64,000 nucleotides of DNA, from NCBI GenBank assembly GCA_025174535.1, contig JALBUN010000004.1, positions 620,001 through 684,000 on the forward strand, read 5' to 3'. Made by a program: the position numbers and the translations under genes. Positions 59,316 through 64,000 of the stretch are shown here, piece by piece; the stretch's first letter is position 1, and each line of letters begins with the position of its first letter. The notes under the pieces were generated by a model, which saw only the letters and a program-made list of their open reading frames with translations, did not search any database and had not been told where the DNA came from. The stretch comes from Cantharellus purpuraceus. Lineage: Eukaryota; Basidiomycota; Agaricomycetes; Cantharellales; Hydnaceae.

Positions 59316-60703
59316 CGAGGTCACCGTGACAGTATATTGACAAGTTATGAGGAAACAAGTTCACTAGGTATCAAACATCCCGCTTAAACCGCCGATAGCT
59401 CGGGAACATGGGATGTATAATTGATAAGCAGCGATAAGAACAGCAGCGCGCTCAATCACAGCGTGAGTATCCTTCCACTGAAAGCGAACATAAGCAAAAC
59501 GTAAGCAGATGTGGCAGATTTCTTCTAAATCTGTGTTGGGGATGAGTAGGGACCAATACGATCTCTCGTTAGTTTAGCTTACGTCCTGATTAGTAATACA
59601 GTTGTTTCTCTTCTACTGCGTCTCCCCAGCCCTAACACGTTGGACTTGAGATAAACTCATCCTCAAAACCTGCATACGGGAAATCGAAAATCCGAACCCT
59701 CCGTGTTGGTCTACCGGGACGTGGATTAGGCTCTAGCTGTAGACAAGTTCCGAGTCGCCAACTTGGATCTTTCAACGCTTTTTAATGTAAGCTACCGATG
59801 TTCTATTGTGTATTTCATCACAAGTTGATTTTCTCGTGCATAGTATATAATAACCATAGTGGTCGGTCAGTATCAAACCAGGTGAGCCCTTGCCCAGATC
59901 TTGCGACCCCGGTGAACGAACCCGCGATGTGAGTATTCTTCGACTCAGAAGAGCTCAAGGCGCTCCCAGTAGAGGCTTTAGTGCGATTCCTGGGACATTT
60001 CAGAACGAGTGATCTTGTTCTTTATCCTAGTGAGGCGTTCGATTTAATGTGGTAACTGTGAGTTGTTTTGAAACCACCAGGAAGTAGTAAAATGTCGTGC
60101 TCAGCTAACTGGCTCTGCTAAAATGAATATATGGGTGTGTTTGGTGACTTGTGCTGAAGATTACCTAGTTATGGATCACCGGCGCAGCAGTCCACTTCAG
60201 TCTTGAGCTTCAAGCTTCAAGCTTCATATCTTAGAACAGCCATGAAGACAAGCAGCATACTAACATTGCAGGTGAGCCACTAGCGAATTCGGCGATTCTC
60301 GGAATCAGTCAGGAGGTTTAGACTGGAGCTGTACAGTAACAGATCAGACCTCAGGTGGTACTCCTAGATGCTCACTAAAGAATAAATGCCATCACGACCA
60401 ATTACTACATAAAGGTCTCATTGGTATAAATTAGCAAGTTCACCCGAATGCCACTTACTTGGTGTCTGTCACAGGGCAGCCTAAACGTCAATTTGGCGCC
60501 CTTGGTGAAGACGGATAAGGACACCATTCGCAGGATGAACCACCGATAGAGTTTCAAAAAAAGTAAAAGGCAAGGTAGTGATGCCGCTTATCGGGCAGTA
60601 CAGTCATCCATCTCATCAGTGCTTCCAATGAGTTCACAGGCTGATAACAGGCAAGGAACAACTTCATCTGTCAGGCAGTGCAATTTACCATAGAAATATC
60701 CAT
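59316..60703. other. Intergenic with a decayed F-box-gene fragment
   Basis: Apart from the relic at 59925-60055 and a short CTTCAAG microrepeat near 60205-60225, nothing is recognisable. Confidence 0.45.
59925..60055 (+). pseudogene. Relic of an F-box-type gene related to the one at the window end
   Basis: The stretch reads (R)DV-stop-VFFDSEELKALPVEAL then VRFLGHFRTSDLVLYPSEAF. It lines up with ARDVFFEELEALTAEA at the end of the window (about 63950-64000). A premature TGA interrupts the copy, and the upstream F-box segment is missing. Confidence 0.6.
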
Positions 60704-62691
60704 ATGCTTGAGATCTTCGAGACGAGAGTTACAGATCTGGGTATTATCGGTGTGGCACTGGTGACTCTACTAGTTCTTCAACGATTCTTAGCCTCGCGAC
60801 GTATTCCCAAAGGTATTACAGATTACTCCAGTCATGTTTTGTGGATCCTGATTATCGGCGATCCGTTGTGTAGGTCTGTCCCTACCACCGGGACCTGCAA
60901 GATGGCCAATCATTGGGAACCTCTTTGACTTGCCCACTCAGCAGGGGTGGGTGGCCTTTTCTCAATTGGCAAAGAAATATGGTATGCCTCATGTTTTCAG
61001 CCAAATACGCAGGTTTTCTTCATGCTCATGCTTTTAGGTGATCTAGTCTATCTTGAGGTTTTCGGAGAGTCCATCAAATAGTCATCAACTCAGCAGATGT
61101 TGCATATGAGTTGTTCGAGAAACGATCATTCATCTACTCCGATCCGATTGAGCTTCCGATGCTGCATGTTTTGTATGTGGACTGGCTCCTTAAGAATCCG
61201 CAAATGCTTACCATCTGATAGAATGGATTGGCACTGGGAAACAGCCTTTCTGCGGTACGGTAACCTATGGTGCAACCATCGCAGGGTCCTTCATCAAAAG
61301 TTTCATTCGGCTGCTGCGGCAGAATACCAACCCATACAACTCTAATATGCACGGTTCATACGTCACTCCTACTTTATTCTTTTGATAGATATTCAATGAA
61401 CTCTAGGGTGTTGCTTCTACGACATCATGAGACCCCAGGTGATTTCATGGAACACCTGAGACACACTGCGGGTGCGATCATCATGGAGGCGTGTTACTGG
61501 ATGTGGCCTCTGAAAACAATGTTTTTCTAATATACTAACCCACAGGTTATCTATGGAATAACAGTGCTACTCAAAAACGATCCTTATGTTATTACTGCAG
61601 AAAAGGCTCTATGGGTTTCAGAGGAAGGTCAAGATCTGGAAGCAGTATGCAAATGAAACGCGTACTAAACCTTTTGAAGCTGTCAAACAAGCTATCATAA
61701 GTGTAATCCTGACTACGCAATCGTTTGGATCCGATGATTAGCCAGAAATCCAGATTTGTGGTACCTTCTTACACTTCATCCCTGTTGGAAGAGCTCTCCC
61801 TCAGCGGAAATGCTTTACCTGAGAGAGAGGAAATCATTCGGGACACTGGACCTGCGATGTATGCTGCAGGAGCGGATACGGCATGTTTACAATCATTCTT
61901 TCCTGTGATCTCCCTCAATTTTTATTGTGATGTAGATGGTGAATGTGCTCCATACGTTCTTTCTCGCTATGGTCCTTTTCCCCAAAGCCCAGCCAAAAGC
62001 ACAGAAGGAGCTTGATGAGTGATGGGAACGAGCCGGCTTCCTGAATTTGAAGACCGGGAGAGTCTACCCTACATCAACGCGCTCTGTAAGGAGGTTCTGC
62101 GGTGGCAACCTATCATACCTCTCGGTCTTGCACACCGCGTGACATAGGACGATATCTTTGGGCACTGTTTCATACCTGCGGGAAGCACTGTCATGGGAAA
62201 TGAATGGTACTTGATGCTCTGATACTAGCCGCCTCCAAATGATATTCCGAGACAGGCATATGCTTCACGACGAGGCCATATATGGCCCGGACACGGACAA
62301 GACACGGACAAGTTCCTCCCTGAATGCTTTCTCACCCCAGGTATGAGGGATCCAACTGTGACTTTTGGATTTGGAAGAAGGCAAGCATTGTTTCCTTCCA
62401 CATTCACATTGTCTGAAAAGACTGGAAAGGATATGCGCAGGTCGATATTTCGCGGACAATTCTATATATATAGCTGTAGCTTCGATCTTGAGCGTATTTA
62501 ATATCAAGCCTTCCAGAGACCTCGATGGGAAAGAAATTTCTGTAAGGGAAGCTTTCAGATCGGGGTTCTTCTCGTGAGTGGCCCGTCCTCGGATTTGTTT
62601 CTGACAAGAGTTTGAGGTGTCTTCGACTTGCAGTGGTCCCGAGGCGTTCCAATGCGCAGTCACCCCCCGATCAGATATTGCCAGAAGCTGA
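60704..62691 (+). pseudogene. Cytochrome P450 pseudogene
   Basis: Many P450 landmarks survive in order: N-terminal anchor VTDLGIIGVALVTLLVLQRF, LSLPPGPARWPIIGNLFDLP, GWVAFSQLAKKYGDLVYLEV, AYELFEKRSFIYSD, WCNHRRVLHQKFHSAAAAEY, FMEHLRHTAGAIIMEA, SLLEELSLSGNALPEREEII, AAGADT of the I-helix, INALCKEVLRWQP (ExxR), and the haem loop FGFGRR | ICAGRYFADNS across an intron. The gene is broken. There is a frameshift after GDLVYLEVFGESI (about 61075-61081), a TAA after EYQPIQL (61343), disorder around 61530-61750, a frameshift after the helix before GTSRLPEF (about 62017) and an in-frame TAG at 62145-62147. The intron in the haem loop now begins GCAAGC (62381). The C-terminal exon ends at 62691. The natural substrate is unknown; fungal P450s of this look are usually xenobiotic or secondary-metabolic enzymes. 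Confidence 0.85.
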
Positions 62692-63561
62692 ATTTCCAGG
62701 ACAGTATTGGTGGAGACTGTCAGCAGTGAGGGGGATATTGCAATCCTGCCATTCCATGAGAGTTGTTTGACAATTCAGTCAAATATTGAACAAAGACAGT
62801 ACATATACACTGGCCTTCTCAGTTCTTCCACGAGCTTGTGGTATTGTTCCATGTCGATCTTGCTGTAGGATCCTCTGCTTCTCATGTGCAACCCGCGCTC
62901 TACAATCAAGAATATGTCTTTGGAATATTCTTTCGTGTCCTTCAGGCTGACGACGGACCGGCGGATCAGATCCTCTTTTCCCGAACTCCACGCCGGTGTC
63001 TTCTACGTACTTGCTGATGATCTCAAATAGTCTCTCATGAGTTGACCACGAAGAAAGCCTACAGAGCCTGTTTCAGAACTGGAGGTTGTGGGAGAGACTT
63101 CATGCGTTGTTGTCCATGTGTATGACCGTCAATATCAGCGGGTTTTCAGGATGATCAAGGATACGCTCTGAGAAAGAGCAGCAAGTAGGTGCACGACCTT
63201 CCTTCTGCATGCCAATCCTTGTTCCGTCATCTTCCCCTTTTAACCACACATTGAAGACGACAATGCAAAACCAACAGAGGCCTCGCAATAGTTCTGGCAG
63301 AGGCTCTCTCGGCAAATGCAGACAGCCATTCAGGAGGGGACTAAGATGATGCCCATAGATTCAAGCGAGAGCCTGAGGGGGCTGTGAAGTGCTTTAATGG
63401 AAGGTGGATGATGGTACTGTGTATAAAATTAATATATGGGTGCATTAACCTGGACGCAAAAGGGGGAGGTTATATTTACTAGTAGAGGCCTAGTAGTTTA
63501 AAACTAGGATACAGACGGCGAGGCCACGTCGCACACCGGCAGATTTACTCTGAAAACACGC
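62692..63561. other. Intergenic with possible coding relic on minus
   Basis: On the minus strand at about 62960-62800 a frame reads EDLIRRSVVSLKDTKEY then SKDIFLIVERGLHMRSRG and YHKLVEELRRP, which looks like real protein. An adjoining stretch in another frame reads ERLFEIISKYVEDTGVEF. The two do not join by a plausible intron, so this may be a frameshifted gene remnant. I do not recognise the family. Confidence 0.35.
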
Positions 63562-64000
63562 ATGGCCATTAATCCGGAAATTTTGAGAGATCGGTGCAGG
63601 AACCTTGTTGCAATCGATACTTCACTCATCAGTGCACTGGCAGCCACCAGAGCCGCGTCCACCTCACGTAAGCTTCGGCCTTTTGAGATGAGCTCATTAT
63701 CTAAAAAAGCACAGGGGAAAGTGATAGCCCTGCCTCCTCGCCAGTTACCATTTGAAACTTGGTAGATATTTCTAGATGCTCTCTTTATTCTCATGTAACC
63801 CTTGACCATGTAGGCGACCGATATTCCAGATCGTCTATGCCACCAAGACTTCTATTTCTCATCCACCCTCCTTCTATAAAATCTCAAACCTGAACAGTCG
63901 ACTCAACATCTATCGGTCTCTTGCTCTAGTATCAAAGTCGTGGCGAGTGAATGCGCGCGACGTATTCTTCGAAGAACTCGAGGCACTGACAGCGGAGGCT
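63562..64000 (+). CDS. F-box-type protein, 5' part, cut by the window end
   Basis: Exon 1 63562-63761, intron 63762-63813 (52 nt, GTAGAT...GTAG), exon 2 from 63814 to beyond the window. The start MAINPEILRDRCRNLVAIDT leads to a helical region (LISALAATRAASTSRKLRPF). An F-box-like segment crosses the splice: LPPRQLPFETW | RPIFQIVYATK, later NIYRSLALVSKSWRVNARDV. In large mushroom F-box families this L-P-x-E/x...I-x-x-I-F and LVSKSW pattern recruits Skp1 for SCF ubiquitin ligases, while the missing C-terminal part binds the target. The assignment rests on this short pattern, so it is moderate. A decayed paralogue lies at 59925-60055. Confidence 0.65.

Overview
This is a nuclear genome window from a filamentous basidiomycete, most likely an agaricomycete (mushroom-forming fungus). 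The signs are genes broken by many 45-70 nt GT-AG introns, no operons or Shine-Dalgarno sites, and several proteins whose motifs look like Agaricomycete-type families. These include a single-pass membrane protein, a tetra-span-like membrane protein, an F-box protein, a P450 relic and a CBS-domain protein. Gene models below were spliced by hand; for nearly all of them the phases close and the family motifs run on across the joins.

Layout. 0-3.3 kb: the 3' part of an unknown disordered protein and an inositol monophosphatase, both on minus. 3.7 kb: a near-perfect foldback. 4.2-11.9 kb: Dcp1 decapping factor, a type I membrane protein, a CBS-domain protein (minus) and a conserved orphan protein. 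11.9-18.1 kb: about 6.3 kb with no supportable gene. 18.1-22.5 kb: a disordered orphan protein, a triple tandem repeat, a small membrane protein and duplicated 3' flanks. 22.8-34 kb, minus: Tao3/Mor2-type cell-morphogenesis protein (2454 aa, 11 exons) and MLH1 (13 exons). 34-42.3 kb: gene-poor, repeat-containing DNA with a pair of ~0.5 kb inverted repeats. 42.4-59.3 kb: a dense housekeeping block with a La-motif RNA-binding protein, Scs7-type fatty acid 2-hydroxylase, Ort1-type mitochondrial carrier (minus), a BIR-BIR-casein kinase 1 fusion, Enp2 (ribosome biogenesis), a small orphan and a Dur3-type urea transporter (minus, 26 exons). 59.3-64 kb: decayed DNA with an F-box relic, a P450 pseudogene and the start of an F-box gene cut by the window end.

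The genes are mostly independent housekeeping functions: mRNA decapping, mismatch repair, polarity, sphingolipid hydroxylation, arginine/ornithine transport, urea uptake and rRNA processing. They do not form a pathway cluster. The most unusual object is the 49.6-51.9 kb gene. Its splice phases join two survivin/Bir1-type BIR zinc domains to a complete casein-kinase-1-like catalytic domain that has no start codon of its own. A 42-nt in-frame intron sits inside the second BIR zinc site, and a GC-AG intron lies in the kinase part.
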